From the NCBI GenBank assembly GCA_024685545.1, contig JAIKVR010000066.1, positions 38,764 through 102,763 of the forward strand: a stretch of DNA of 64,000 nucleotides. The letters are read 5' to 3'. A model generated the notes under the pieces. The model was not told the DNA's origin and searched no databases. It saw only the letters and a program-made list of their open reading frames with translations. The translations under genes and the position numbers were made by a program. Positions 1 to 7,632 of the stretch are shown in pieces (the stretch's first letter is position 1; every line of letters starts with the position of its first letter). Origin of the DNA: Eubacteriales bacterium (GTDB lineage: Bacteria > Bacillota > Clostridia > Eubacteriales > Anaerofustaceae).

Positions 1-2
1 CG

Positions 3-341
3 CTGAAGTGGGGCCTGTGGTCCGCCGGAAGCGGCACCTTCATGAACGAGCTGGCTGAAATGATGGGAGTCAAGAATATCTTCGCCGACCAGCAGGGTTG
101 GATCCAGGTAAGCGAGGAGCAGGTCATCGAAAGGGCTCCGGACTATATCGTGACCATCACGATGTCCTCGGGCGAAGGGGATGACCCCGTTGCCGAGATA
201 CTGGGACGCCCGGGCTGGGAGCATATCCCCGCTGTTGAGAACAATAAGATCCTCAACGCTCCGAACAATGAGCTGACCAGACCTTCTCAGAGACTCATCG
301 AAGGCGCTCAGATGTTCTACGATTTCATTTACGGCAAATAA
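3..341 (+). CDS. ABC transporter substrate-binding protein, C-terminal part (siderophore/cobalamin type)
   Basis: The reading frame is open from base 3 and enters from outside the window, so only about 112 C-terminal residues are visible. They show the second lobe of a BtuF/FhuD-like periplasmic-binding fold: a KWGLWSAGSGTF start, the segment GVKNIFADQQGW, then E-R-APDYIV and a closing helix with LIEGAQMFYDFIYGK. In this family the lipoprotein binds a metal chelate (cobalamin, haem or ferric siderophore) and hands it to a BtuCD-type permease. A terminator follows directly, so it is the last gene of its unit. The nearby cobalamin riboswitch makes a corrinoid substrate attractive, but that is inference. 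The ATG at 42 is internal and is not the start. Confidence 0.75.
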   Translation: MKWGLWSAGSGTFMNELAEMMGVKNIFADQQGWIQVSEEQVIERAPDYIVTITMSSGEGDDPVAEILGRPGWEHIPAVENNKILNAPNNELTRPSQRLIEGAQMFYDFIYGK

Positions 342-354
342 ACAGAAACAGCAC

Positions 355-396
355 AAAGGCCGCTCTTTCTCTGCAATGAGAGGAGCGGCCTTTCTG
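355..396 (+). terminator. Intrinsic terminator of the binding-protein gene
   Basis: Stem AAAGGCCGCTC pairs perfectly with GAGCGGCCTTT across an inner, partly paired CTCT/GAGA loop, 14 bases after the stop codon. The T-run after it is short, so termination may be partial. Confidence 0.8.
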
Positions 397-448
397 TATA
401 AACAAAATCAATTTTTGTATTTATCTTTTTAGTTTTAATAAAGAAACC

Positions 449-470
449 ATATCATTAAAAATAATGATAT
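449..470. repeat. AT-rich perfect inverted repeat, operator-like
   Basis: ATATCATTA and TAATGATAT flank AAAA, followed by ATCTTTTT. It lies between the upstream terminator and the cobalamin riboswitch, where the promoter of the riboswitch transcript should be. It could be a repressor site or a weak terminator. It is not a good match to the usual Fur box orientation. Confidence 0.35.
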
Positions 471-537
471 ATCTTTTTATTGTCGCAATTGTGTAGTAAA
501 ATAATAAAAAGTGTTTTCCCATTCACCTTAAGGTGAG

Positions 538-658
538 ATATGGAAAGGGGTAAGAACCCACGGGATGGCCACTGTGCGGCGCAAGCCAAGTCAGATACAT
601 AGGGGAACATTGCTTGTTGTACCGACTCTGCAACAGGGGAACTTTGCATTATCCATAT
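538..658 (+). promoter_or_regulatory. Cobalamin (B12) riboswitch aptamer
   Basis: The diagnostic core is present in order: a G-rich hairpin GGGTAAGAACCC at about 548-559, then GCCACTGT at 568-575, then AGCCAAGTCAGATAC at 584-598, the conserved B12 box. The closing helix P1 pairs ATATGGA (538-544) with TCCATAT (652-658), which fixes the ends. A peripheral hairpin with arms CTTGTTG and CAACAGG lies at about 613-637. These elements are those known for adenosylcobalamin-class riboswitches. The terminator-like hairpin starting 10 bases after P1 is the expression platform. Confidence 0.85.
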
Positions 659-668
659 GTACAAGAAT

Positions 669-698
669 ACCTCTGTTAGCGCAACGGAGGTGTTTTTT
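669..698 (+). terminator. Riboswitch expression platform: terminator hairpin containing the Shine-Dalgarno
   Basis: ACCTCTGTT (669-677) pairs with AACGGAGGT (683-691) across the loop AGCGC and is followed by GTTTTTT. The 3' arm contains GGAGGTG, which sits 6-7 bases before the ATG at 699. When the hairpin forms it would therefore both end transcription and hide the ribosome binding site of the next gene, so high cobalamin should switch that gene off. Confidence 0.75.
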
Positions 699-848
699 AT
701 GAAATTCAAGGAAATGGACTTGTTCGCCTACCGCAAAAAGAAGCCCGGCGATTACAAGCCGCTGACTGCCGCTACACTCGCTGTAAATGAGCGCCGTTTT
801 CTCAAAAAGAAAAAAGACAGGTCGAAGGAAGAGGATGAGCGCCTGTAG
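699..848 (+). CDS. Small basic protein under cobalamin riboswitch control, function unknown
   Basis: A 49-codon gene that I do not recognise. Its ATG lies directly after the T-run of the riboswitch hairpin, and its Shine-Dalgarno GGAGGTG is the 3' arm of that hairpin. The product is very basic, with Lys-rich runs at both ends (FAYRKKKPGDYKP near the start, RRFLKKKKDRSKEEDERL at the end), no Cys, no membrane segment and no signal peptide. A second small basic protein follows 20 bases downstream, and a TIM-barrel isomerase comes after that, so all three probably share the riboswitch transcript. The position argues that it is translated; homology does not help. It could alternatively be a leader peptide left behind by a lost transporter operon. 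Confidence 0.5.
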   Translation: MKFKEMDLFAYRKKKPGDYKPLTAATLAVNERRFLKKKKDRSKEEDERL

Positions 849-868
849 TTAACGGCGCAGGCAGCAGG

Positions 869-1162
869 ATGACTCATAAGTACACCAAAAACGGCGGCCC
901 ACCTTCCGATTTGATTGAAAACCCAGATTATTCCCCTCAGCATCTGCCTGAGGAAAGGCGGAATAACGTACCTGTCAGTATTAAAGCCAAAAACGCAGGT
1001 CGCAGACATGCAGATCCGAAACCGTCTACCCTTAAGCACCATAAGGCGGCGAATGATAAAAGCCGCAAAGCAAAACCGACGGACAGAAAGCGCATGACTT
1101 TTTTCAACAAGGATGGAAGCGTGACCAGGGTCGTGTTATTCAATAATACGGAAGAACAGTGA
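869..1162 (+). CDS. Small basic protein of unknown function
   Basis: A 97-residue product with no family that I recognise. It is rich in Lys, Arg, His and Asn, especially in the middle (KAKNAGRRHADPKP, then HHKAANDKSRKAKPTDRKR). It ends with a short strand-like segment, MTFFNKDGSVTRVVLFNN. There is no signal peptide or membrane helix. The composition suggests nucleic-acid or polyanion binding, but this is inference. The upstream ribosome binding site is weak (GCAGCAGG), which fits translational coupling to the 49-codon gene 20 bases before it. Its stop lies 6 bases before the next start, so the three genes look like one operon. Confidence 0.5.
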   Translation: MTHKYTKNGGPPSDLIENPDYSPQHLPEERRNNVPVSIKAKNAGRRHADPKPSTLKHHKAANDKSRKAKPTDRKRMTFFNKDGSVTRVVLFNNTEEQ

Positions 1163-1168
1163 AGTGAG

Positions 1169-2032
1169 ATGAAACTAAGCGGTACATATACCTGGTTCGG
1201 ATATCTGGAGCCTTTCGAAGACAAACTCAGGGCTATCCGTGATGCGGGCTTCAAAACGATATGCACATTCTGGACTCCGGAGATGGAAGATTCCGATGGC
1301 CCCAGAGCAGGCCAGCAGGAAACCGCGGACAGATACGGGCTCTATCTGGAACATGCGCATCTGGGTTATTACAGGGCTAATCTCCTCTGGGAGGACACCA
1401 TGGACGGCAGTTCTGTAAGAGAGGGGTATATCGAAGATATAAGACTGGCTGCAAAAGGCGATGTTAATACGCTTGTCATCCACCCATGCGAGATATATCC
1501 CCCTGATATGAACAGATATGATATCTTCAGAGACAATATGAAGAGGATCTCGGACGTGTGCGCGGATACCGGCGTAAGGCTAGCAGTGGAAAACCTGGGA
1601 GAGAACACTACCGTAAGGAAGATCATCAATGACCTTAAGGACAACCCGAACGTCGGACTGTGCTTCGATTCCGGACATAACAACGTGGCCGCAGGTGACT
1701 ATTTCGACCTTTTGGACGAATTCAGAGATCGCATCTTCGCTACTCATATACATGACAACAACGGCATCAAGGATCTCCACCTTCTGCCTTACCACGAAGG
1801 CTGCTGCCTGAACTGGAAGCACTTTATCGATGCAGCCGATAAGACAGGTTTTGAAGGCTCGCTGATGCTGGAAGCCTGCTATCCGCTGGATTACGATAAA
1901 TTCACAGGCGAGAATGATGAGGAATGGGCAGTACCTCCTTATCCGATGGAAGAGTGGCTCAAAGAAGCAAAGACTGCCTGTGACCGGATATATAGTGAAA
2001 GGAACGCTCTATTGTCTGGAGACTGTAAATAG
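1169..2032 (+). CDS. Sugar phosphate isomerase/epimerase family TIM-barrel protein
   Basis: 287 residues of the xylose isomerase-like/AP-endonuclease-2 fold, which binds a divalent metal and isomerises or epimerises sugars and related small molecules. Metal-ligand motifs appear in the usual order: LVIHPCE near residue 105, RLAVENLGE (Glu) near 140, LCFDSGHNN (Asp, His) near 170, FATHIHDNNG (His, Asp) near 195, and a late SLMLEACYPLD (Glu) near 230. The length is normal. The likely SD is GAAGTGAG just before the ATG, and the spacing from the previous gene is 6 bases. The substrate cannot be read from the sequence. Cotranscription behind a cobalamin riboswitch is unusual for this family. Confidence 0.8.
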   Translation: MKLSGTYTWFGYLEPFEDKLRAIRDAGFKTICTFWTPEMEDSDGPRAGQQETADRYGLYLEHAHLGYYRANLLWEDTMDGSSVREGYIEDIRLAAKGDVNTLVIHPCEIYPPDMNRYDIFRDNMKRISDVCADTGVRLAVENLGENTTVRKIINDLKDNPNVGLCFDSGHNNVAAGDYFDLLDEFRDRIFATHIHDNNGIKDLHLLPYHEGCCLNWKHFIDAADKTGFEGSLMLEACYPLDYDKFTGENDEEWAVPPYPMEEWLKEAKTACDRIYSERNALLSGDCK

Positions 2033-2051
2033 TTTTGTATTTATATAAAGC

Positions 2052-2095
2052 AAAAATCCTTCCGGATCATTGAAAAGATCCAGAAGGAATTTTTT
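2052..2095 (+). terminator. Intrinsic terminator
   Basis: AATCCTTC-GGATC pairs with GATC-GAAGGATT-like sequence and is followed by TTTTTT. The 5' side is A-rich, so it may also work for the convergent TetR gene. Confidence 0.8.
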
Positions 2096-2115
2096 ATGAC
2101 AAGAGTCAGAAATAT

Positions 2116-2730
2116 CTAATAATCCATCTTTTCCTCTTTTGGCTTACACATGTTTGCATTCTTTTCGTCTTCCTGTTTCGCACACAATGCCAGGAATCTG
2201 TCAGCCACTTCTTCTTCGGAAATTGAAGGGCCGCTTTCCATCCATGCGATGACGACGCTGAAAAAAGCCCCCGAATAGAAATAATCCCAAAGCTGGATTT
2301 CGAAAGGTTTATATGTCGCATCGTTGGCTTTAAGAAAAACGCGTGTTATGGTGTCGTACTGGTAATACGCGATGCCGGAGTAATAAGATGTAAGTATAGC
2401 TGTCCTGTTCTCATTGAAGAATCCGAACGCCCATACAATAAAACTCCGTCTGCTGTCCGCGCCGCTTCTCCTTTTGGAGCTTTCCTCGCTGAACTTCTCC
2501 ATGATGCGGTCGAAGCCGTAGATCAGTATATCCTCAAGGGAGGCGAAATTACGATAGAACGAAGCTCTGGCTACTTTAGCATACTTTATGAGCTCGGTGA
2601 TCTTTATCTCATTGATCCTTTTTTCCTGCAGCAGATCTATGAGAGCGTGCGCCATCCTGTCCTTAACTTCCAGGTTCGATGCCTGCACCTTGTTGATTTC
2701 CCGAATATTCTTCATTATTATCCCCGGCAT
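2116..2730 (-). CDS. TetR/AcrR family transcriptional regulator
   Basis: 204 residues with an N-terminal TetR helix-turn-helix (about residues 25-70: ALIDLLQEKRINEIKITELI, then KVARASFYRNFASLEDIL). A helical ligand and dimer domain follows, as in the DhaS-like/TetR_C_8 group of Bacillota, which often control small-molecule metabolism or efflux. The start at 2730 is preceded by GGAGG at a 10-base spacing; an internal ATG at residue 6 is possible. It stands alone, convergent with the isomerase gene and upstream of nothing obvious, so its target cannot be named. Confidence 0.8.
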   Translation of the reverse strand: MPGIIMKNIREINKVQASNLEVKDRMAHALIDLLQEKRINEIKITELIKYAKVARASFYRNFASLEDILIYGFDRIMEKFSEESSKRRSGADSRRSFIVWAFGFFNENRTAILTSYYSGIAYYQYDTITRVFLKANDATYKPFEIQLWDYFYSGAFFSVVIAWMESGPSISEEEVADRFLALCAKQEDEKNANMCKPKEEKMDY

Positions 2731-2825
2731 GTTAAATGTGCCTCCGCAGGACGGCTGACAGTGAATCCGTCGCCTGCAGACGCAGAAAATCCATTATATA
2801 ATGACCGGCTCTGAACGTCACCGGA

Positions 2826-2855
2826 CAACAATAAAGCGCCCCGGGCGGGGCGCTT
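2826..2855 (-). terminator. gltX terminator
   Basis: On the minus strand AAGCGCCCCG pairs with CGGGGCGCTT across a 3-base loop, and TTATTGTTG follows. It begins 9 bases after the gltX stop. Confidence 0.75.
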
Positions 2856-2864
2856 ATCTTACTT

Positions 2865-4316
2865 TTACTGAAGTTTCCCGATCCCTATGTCTATACGTTG
2901 GAGAGAACTATCCTTACCGAGCACTTCCATTAGCTCGGTAGCTCCACCCGGAGTCACGGCAAGCCCGCTGACTGCCACTCTGACTGCCCACATCATAGCC
3001 CCGGCTTTCACTTCCATTTCCGCAGCCTTATCCTTTAGAACAGCATAAAGGGCATCATTGCTCCAGTCATCAAGATCTTCCAGCGTTTTCCTGACTTCCG
3101 TCAGCATCTTCAGGCAGCTTTCGGCTGTCGTCTTGTTCTTTTTATTTATGTAAAGGTCCGTATCATAATCGGGAAGCTCGAAGAAAAAGCTCACAGCTTC
3201 ACTGATATCGGCCAGAGCACCGATCCTCGGCTGGATCAGTGAGAGGATCTTTCCGATCTTAGGGAAGGCCTTCTCCTCTTCCGTGAGGAAACCATCCGCC
3301 CTGCGTGCGAATTCCTCAGGGCTGAGCATGCGAATGTATTCCCCGTTGAACCACAGAAGTTTGTTGTAATCGAATACGGCGGGAGATTTATTTATGCCGT
3401 CTATCGAGAACACTTCCTGCAGCTCTTTTAGCGTGAAGATCTCTTTGTTGGTGTCCTTGGGGCTCCATCCCAGGAAGGCGATGTAGTTTACGATCGCTTC
3501 AGGCAGATACCCCATCCCGCACAGATCCTGGAAGCTTACAGCTCCGTGGCGCTTCGAGAGTTTGGAGACCGTGCCGTCCTCGTTCATTCCCATAAGAAGA
3601 GGCAGATGCACATAATTGGGCCTCGGCCAGCCGAATGCGTCATATAGCAGGGCATACTTCGGCGTAGATGAAAGATACTCGCTCCCTCTCACAACGTGGG
3701 TGACCCCCATGAGATAGTCGTCCACCACATGGGCAAAATTATAAGTCGGATAACTGTCCGCCTTGAGCAGTATCTGGTCCGTGAGTTCCTTGTTGTCGAC
3801 CGAGATCTCCCCGAATACCATATCTGCATAGGTGGTCCGCCCGGTCAAGGGCATCTTCTGACGTATGACGTAAGGGACCCCCGCGGCGAGCTTCGCTCTG
3901 ATTTCTTCCTCCGGAAGATCTCGGCAATGGCCGTCGTAGCCTCCGCCAGACTGCTGTTCATGTAGGGACTCAAGTCTTTCCTTGTCACAGAAACAGTAGT
4001 ACGCCTTGCCCTCGCTGACCAGTTTTTCCGCATATTTCTTGTATACAGGAAGCCTTTCGCTCTGGATATACGGGCCGTTCGGGCCTCCCTGTTCCGGTCC
4101 TTCGTCAACCGTAAGTCCGGCAATCTTCAGCGTGTCCAGTATGACCTCCACGCTGCCGGGAACGAGCCTCTGCCTGTCAGTATCCTCGATGCGGAGTATG
4201 AACTTACCTCCGTCTGCCTTGGCGATCAGCCAGGCGTAAAGGGCAGTCCTCAGATTACCTATATGCATATAGCCGGTCGGGCTTGGTGCGAATCTCGTTA
4301 CGGTCATGTTATCCAT
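2865..4316 (-). CDS. gltX: Glutamyl-tRNA synthetase
   Basis: 483 residues. It charges tRNA-Glu with glutamate in the cytoplasm; in many Bacillota the same enzyme also makes Glu-tRNA-Gln for the amidotransferase route. Class I signatures are visible: FAPSPTGYMHIGN near residue 9 (HIGH motif), FILRIEDTDRQR, the KLSKRHGA loop (KMSKS), and an anticodon-binding helical C-terminus. The start is placed at 4316 because GAGG lies 7 bases upstream on the minus strand; a longer frame with ten extra residues (to 4346) lacks this support. It is monocistronic, with its own terminator. Confidence 0.95.
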   Translation of the reverse strand: MDNMTVTRFAPSPTGYMHIGNLRTALYAWLIAKADGGKFILRIEDTDRQRLVPGSVEVILDTLKIAGLTVDEGPEQGGPNGPYIQSERLPVYKKYAEKLVSEGKAYYCFCDKERLESLHEQQSGGGYDGHCRDLPEEEIRAKLAAGVPYVIRQKMPLTGRTTYADMVFGEISVDNKELTDQILLKADSYPTYNFAHVVDDYLMGVTHVVRGSEYLSSTPKYALLYDAFGWPRPNYVHLPLLMGMNEDGTVSKLSKRHGAVSFQDLCGMGYLPEAIVNYIAFLGWSPKDTNKEIFTLKELQEVFSIDGINKSPAVFDYNKLLWFNGEYIRMLSPEEFARRADGFLTEEEKAFPKIGKILSLIQPRIGALADISEAVSFFFELPDYDTDLYINKKNKTTAESCLKMLTEVRKTLEDLDDWSNDALYAVLKDKAAEMEVKAGAMMWAVRVAVSGLAVTPGGATELMEVLGKDSSLQRIDIGIGKLQ

Positions 4317-4555
4317 ATCGTTACCTCGTAATATATAAAAGCGCATACGCGCTTTATTAATATAACATCATTTCAGATATGTTGCAACAGGAACAGGACA
4401 TGCAGCCGGAAAGGATATGATTCATAAAATAATATATAATTATTAATAATTATGCATAATAATTCCCTCGCAGCAGTGTATTATTAAAATTGAAAGAGTT
4501 GCCATCATAAAGCTGAGCAATAGGGAATGTCCCTTTCGGCATGAGGAGGAGGTCA

Positions 4556-6178
4556 ATGAGAACAACTGTATATTACAATGGGAAAATATACGTCGAAAAG
4601 GGCGTCTTCGCCCAGGCAATGGTCGTAAAGGATGAATACATAGATTTCGTAGGCACCGATGCCGAAGCACTTGCCTGCGCTTACGATGAGAAGGTCGATC
4701 TTGAAGGAAAGACCGTCATCCCCGGTTTCAACGATTCACATATGCACCTGCTCTCTGTGGGAAGGCAGATGACCCGACCGAATATCTCTGTTTGCAGAAG
4801 CATCGGCGAACTCATCGACGTCTGCAGGAAATTCATAAGCAGCAACCCGGAAGTAACAAAGGGAGGACTGCACGCCATGGGCTGGAACCAGGACAACTTT
4901 ACGGATGAAAAGCGCATGCCGACCAGAGAGGATATCGATAAAATCTCAACAGATATTCCGATCGTACTGGAGAGGGTCTGCGGGCATATACTAGTCACTA
5001 ACACTAAGGTCATTGAGATGCTGGGATTGGATGCGGACAGTCCGCAGTACGAAGGCGGTGAGTTTTCCTTTGGGGAAGACGGCTATCCGGATGGGCTCTT
5101 CAGAGAGAATGCATGCGGACACGCAGAAAGCGTGCTGCCAAAAGCTTCTAAAGAGGAAATGAAAACAGCGCTGAAAGCTGCCGCAGCCTATGCTGTCTCC
5201 CACGGGTTGACGAGCGTGCAGTCAAATGACATTCATCTGGGAGAGAACGGCGAAGGCATCGAGACATACGAAGTTCTGAAGGAACTCCATAAAGACGGAT
5301 TCCCGTTGCGCTATAGGGGGCAGGTCTGCTTCTCCACACCGGAGGTCTTCAGTGAATACATAAGCAAGGGCTTCTTCGGTGAGGAATACGAAGAGACCGA
5401 CACCCTCACCTTCGGAGCACTCAAGCTGTTCAAGGACGGGAGCCTTGGAGCAAGGACTGCGCTGCTTGAAGGAGAATACGCGGATGACCCGGGCAACAAA
5501 GGTATCGAGGCTATGAGCCCGGAGATCATGGACGAATATGTGCGCCGCGCGGCCGAAGCCGGAGTGACCGTATCTACCCACGTCATCGGAGACAAGGCAG
5601 CCGCAGATACACTGACCAGCTACGAAAAATACATGCCCGCAGGAGAAAACCCGCTGCGCCACAGCCTGATCCATTTCCAGATATCTGACATGCCGCTTAT
5701 AGAAAGGGCAGCCAAGGACAGGGTGCCCATACAGTACCAGCCGGTCTTCCTTGAATATGACCTTCATATCGTGGAGGACAGGGTCGGAACCGAACTGGCA
5801 AAGACTTCATACGCATATAAGACCGCAATGGAAGCCGGCTGTCTGATTTCCATGGGGACCGACAGTCCCGTGGAGGACTGCGACCCGATGAAGAACCTAT
5901 TCTGCGCTGTCACGAGGAAGGATTACGGGCTTGCTCCCGATGGAGGATGGAACCCGGAGGAATGCCTGGACATTTCCGACGCAGTTGATGCCTACACTGT
6001 CGGAAGCGCCGCCTTTGAATTTGCCGAAAGCTGCAAGGGACGCATAAAAGCAGGTTTTCTCGCCGATTTTGCCGTGCTGGAAACGGATGTCTTCACCTGC
6101 CCGAAGGACGAGATAAAGGATATAGAAGTTGCCCTTACCGTAATGAATGGCAAAGAGGTGTATAAGAAAAAAGATTAG
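4556..6178 (+). CDS. Amidohydrolase family protein (YtcJ-like)
   Basis: 540 residues of the metal-dependent amidohydrolase superfamily, YtcJ-like branch, whose members hydrolyse amide or imide bonds of small molecules. Seen: an N-terminal beta domain with TVYYNGKIY, the metal pair in FNDSHMHL (His62, His64), ALKLFKDGSLGARTALL (the region holding the conserved Lys), STHVIGDKAA near residue 350, and MGTDSPVED (catalytic Asp) near 440. The start at 4556 is chosen because AGGAGGAGG lies 3-8 bases upstream; the ATG at 4541 lies before this SD. It stands alone with its own terminator. The substrate is unknown. Confidence 0.85.
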   Translation: MRTTVYYNGKIYVEKGVFAQAMVVKDEYIDFVGTDAEALACAYDEKVDLEGKTVIPGFNDSHMHLLSVGRQMTRPNISVCRSIGELIDVCRKFISSNPEVTKGGLHAMGWNQDNFTDEKRMPTREDIDKISTDIPIVLERVCGHILVTNTKVIEMLGLDADSPQYEGGEFSFGEDGYPDGLFRENACGHAESVLPKASKEEMKTALKAAAAYAVSHGLTSVQSNDIHLGENGEGIETYEVLKELHKDGFPLRYRGQVCFSTPEVFSEYISKGFFGEEYEETDTLTFGALKLFKDGSLGARTALLEGEYADDPGNKGIEAMSPEIMDEYVRRAAEAGVTVSTHVIGDKAAADTLTSYEKYMPAGENPLRHSLIHFQISDMPLIERAAKDRVPIQYQPVFLEYDLHIVEDRVGTELAKTSYAYKTAMEAGCLISMGTDSPVEDCDPMKNLFCAVTRKDYGLAPDGGWNPEECLDISDAVDAYTVGSAAFEFAESCKGRIKAGFLADFAVLETDVFTCPKDEIKDIEVALTVMNGKEVYKKKD

Positions 6179-6239
6179 CAGGGAAGAAGGAAAGAGAGAG
6201 CTGTCTAAAGCTATCTTCGATGAACTTCTAATCTCACAG

Positions 6240-6274
6240 CCATCCGCTGCAGTATGCAGCGGATGGTCTTTTAT
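6240..6274 (+). terminator. Intrinsic terminator after the amidohydrolase
   Basis: CCATCCGCTGC and GCAGCGGATGG form an 11-bp perfect stem around AGTAT, followed by TCTTTTATTT. The in-frame ATG at 6254 lies in this loop and therefore cannot be the start of the next gene. Confidence 0.9.
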
Positions 6275-6289
6275 TTCAATCAATTATTA

Positions 6290-6318
6290 TTGACATATGT
6301 TCATAATTCTTTTATCAT
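6290..6318 (+). promoter_or_regulatory. Sigma-A type promoter of the DUF134/chromate operon
   Basis: TTGACA (6290-6295), a 17-base spacer and TATCAT (6313-6318). The -10 box overlaps the ATG at 6317, so the transcript starts near 6325. This excludes that ATG and supports the TTG at 6344. Confidence 0.8.
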
Positions 6319-6343
6319 GGAGCCTGAAAGGAAAGGATCAGAG

Positions 6344-7066
6344 TTGACAAGACCAGTAAAGAAAAGGATAATCAGCGGCAGCCCGGAGATCAGGGATTTC
6401 CATCCAGGATCTTTCCGGAATGTCGAGAGCGTACGCATGACCTATGAGGAATTCGAGACTATAAGGCAGCTCGACTACAAAGGCAGAACTCAGGAAGAAT
6501 GCGCACAGGCAATGGGAGTATCCCGAACTACCGTCACCAACATTTACAGGACAGCCCGTTCAAAGATTGCCGACTGCCTTGTCAACGGCTACATGCTCGT
6601 CATTGACGGAGGGAATTATATATTGAAGGCGAGAGAAAAGAAAGAAGTCCCTAATCCGGACCCAAAAAACAAGGAGGCAGGTATTATGAGAATCGCAGTG
6701 ACTTATGACAACGGGGAGATATTCCAGCATTTCGGCAGAACAGAACGCTTTAAGATATACGATATAAAGGACACAGACGTCGTTTCTAGCGAGGAGATTG
6801 AAAACGGCGGTATGTCTCATGAAGATCTGATCGATCTTCTTAAGGGACATCAAGTCGATACTCTTATCTGCGGAGGCATAGGCGCAGGAGCCCAGAACAA
6901 ACTGTCTGACGCAGGGATCAGACTGTATGGAGGAATAAACGGCAGTGCCGATAAAGCTGTCTGTCTGCTGCTTGAAGGGAAGCTCGTCCAGAATCCAGAG
7001 GCTGGCTGCGACCATCACAAAGATCACGATTGTGATACTAATAATAAAAAAGCTGCTGAGCAATGA
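6344..7066 (+). CDS. DUF134 DNA-binding domain fused to a NifX/NifB-type iron-molybdenum cofactor-binding domain
   Basis: 240 residues with two domains. Residues 1-95 are DUF134: TTG-initiated MTRPVKKR (like the MARPxKxRR start of the family), then VRMTYEEFETIRQLDYKG and a sigma-70 region-4-like helix-turn-helix, CAQAMGVSRTTVTNIYRTAR. From about residue 115 comes a dinitrogenase-cofactor-like domain, MRIAVTYDNGEIFQHFGRTERF, with ICGGIGAGAQNKL, and a His-rich tail, CDHHKDHDCD, able to bind metal. It is probably a metal- or cluster-sensing regulator of the transporter genes that overlap its end (ATGA). The SD is AAAGGA, 6 bases before the TTG. A strong internal AAGGAGG before the in-frame ATG at 6686 may give a separate NifX-like product. 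Confidence 0.8.
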   Translation: MTRPVKKRIISGSPEIRDFHPGSFRNVESVRMTYEEFETIRQLDYKGRTQEECAQAMGVSRTTVTNIYRTARSKIADCLVNGYMLVIDGGNYILKAREKKEVPNPDPKNKEAGIMRIAVTYDNGEIFQHFGRTERFKIYDIKDTDVVSSEEIENGGMSHEDLIDLLKGHQVDTLICGGIGAGAQNKLSDAGIRLYGGINGSADKAVCLLLEGKLVQNPEAGCDHHKDHDCDTNNKKAAEQ

Positions 7067-7632
7067 ATAGCCGTTTTAGACTGATTGCCGATCTTTATTG
7101 CCAGTTCTTCAAAATAGGATCTTTTAATTTCGGCGGCGGGTATGCAATGCTGACGAAGATTGAGGATGTTTGCGTCAACAAAAAGAACTGGATCTCAAGG
7201 GAAGACATGATGGACATAACCGTCATCTCCCAGTCGACACCCGGTCCGATCTTCGTTAAAAGTGCGACCTATATAGGATACAAGCAGGCGGGGATAGCCG
7301 GTGCAGTGGCCGCCAGCGGAGGTATGCTGACAACATCTTTCCTTCTCGTATTCCTGATCTCTACAGTTTTTGAAAACTTACTGGCCCTTCCTCTGGTCCG
7401 GAATATCTTCAGGGGGATACAGGCTTCCGTCGGCTACCTGGTCCTTTCAGCCGGACTTTCGCTCAGGAAGCAAATGCCGGACAAATCGCAGCCTTTAGCC
7501 ATAATGTATAGTTCCATGCTGGCTATGCTGGCAATAAATATCCTCGGTCTGAGAATATCTGCAGCCGCAATTATGCTGGTATGCGGATGCATCCCTCTGT
7601 CGATGTCATTGATTCGGAAGGGGGCAAAGTAG
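7063..7632 (+). CDS. Chromate transporter, first half (CHR domain)
   Basis: 189 residues, one CHR (ChrA) domain of the short-chain type that works as a pair. Seen: FNFGGGYAML near residue 25, a WISREDMMD segment, STPGPIFVKSATYIGYK near 60-76 and about five hydrophobic segments. CHR proteins export chromate or related oxyanions across the inner membrane; the true substrate in an anaerobe is uncertain. The start overlaps the previous stop (ATGA), which implies translational coupling. The second half starts immediately after its stop. Confidence 0.85.
   Translation: MNSRFRLIADLYCQFFKIGSFNFGGGYAMLTKIEDVCVNKKNWISREDMMDITVISQSTPGPIFVKSATYIGYKQAGIAGAVAASGGMLTTSFLLVFLISTVFENLLALPLVRNIFRGIQASVGYLVLSAGLSLRKQMPDKSQPLAIMYSSMLAMLAINILGLRISAAAIMLVCGCIPLSMSLIRKGAK

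Noticed and set aside
6254..6343. N-terminal extension of the DUF134-NifX protein
   Set aside because: The extension starts inside a terminator loop and crosses the promoter; the TTG at 6344 has the SD and matches the family N-terminus.
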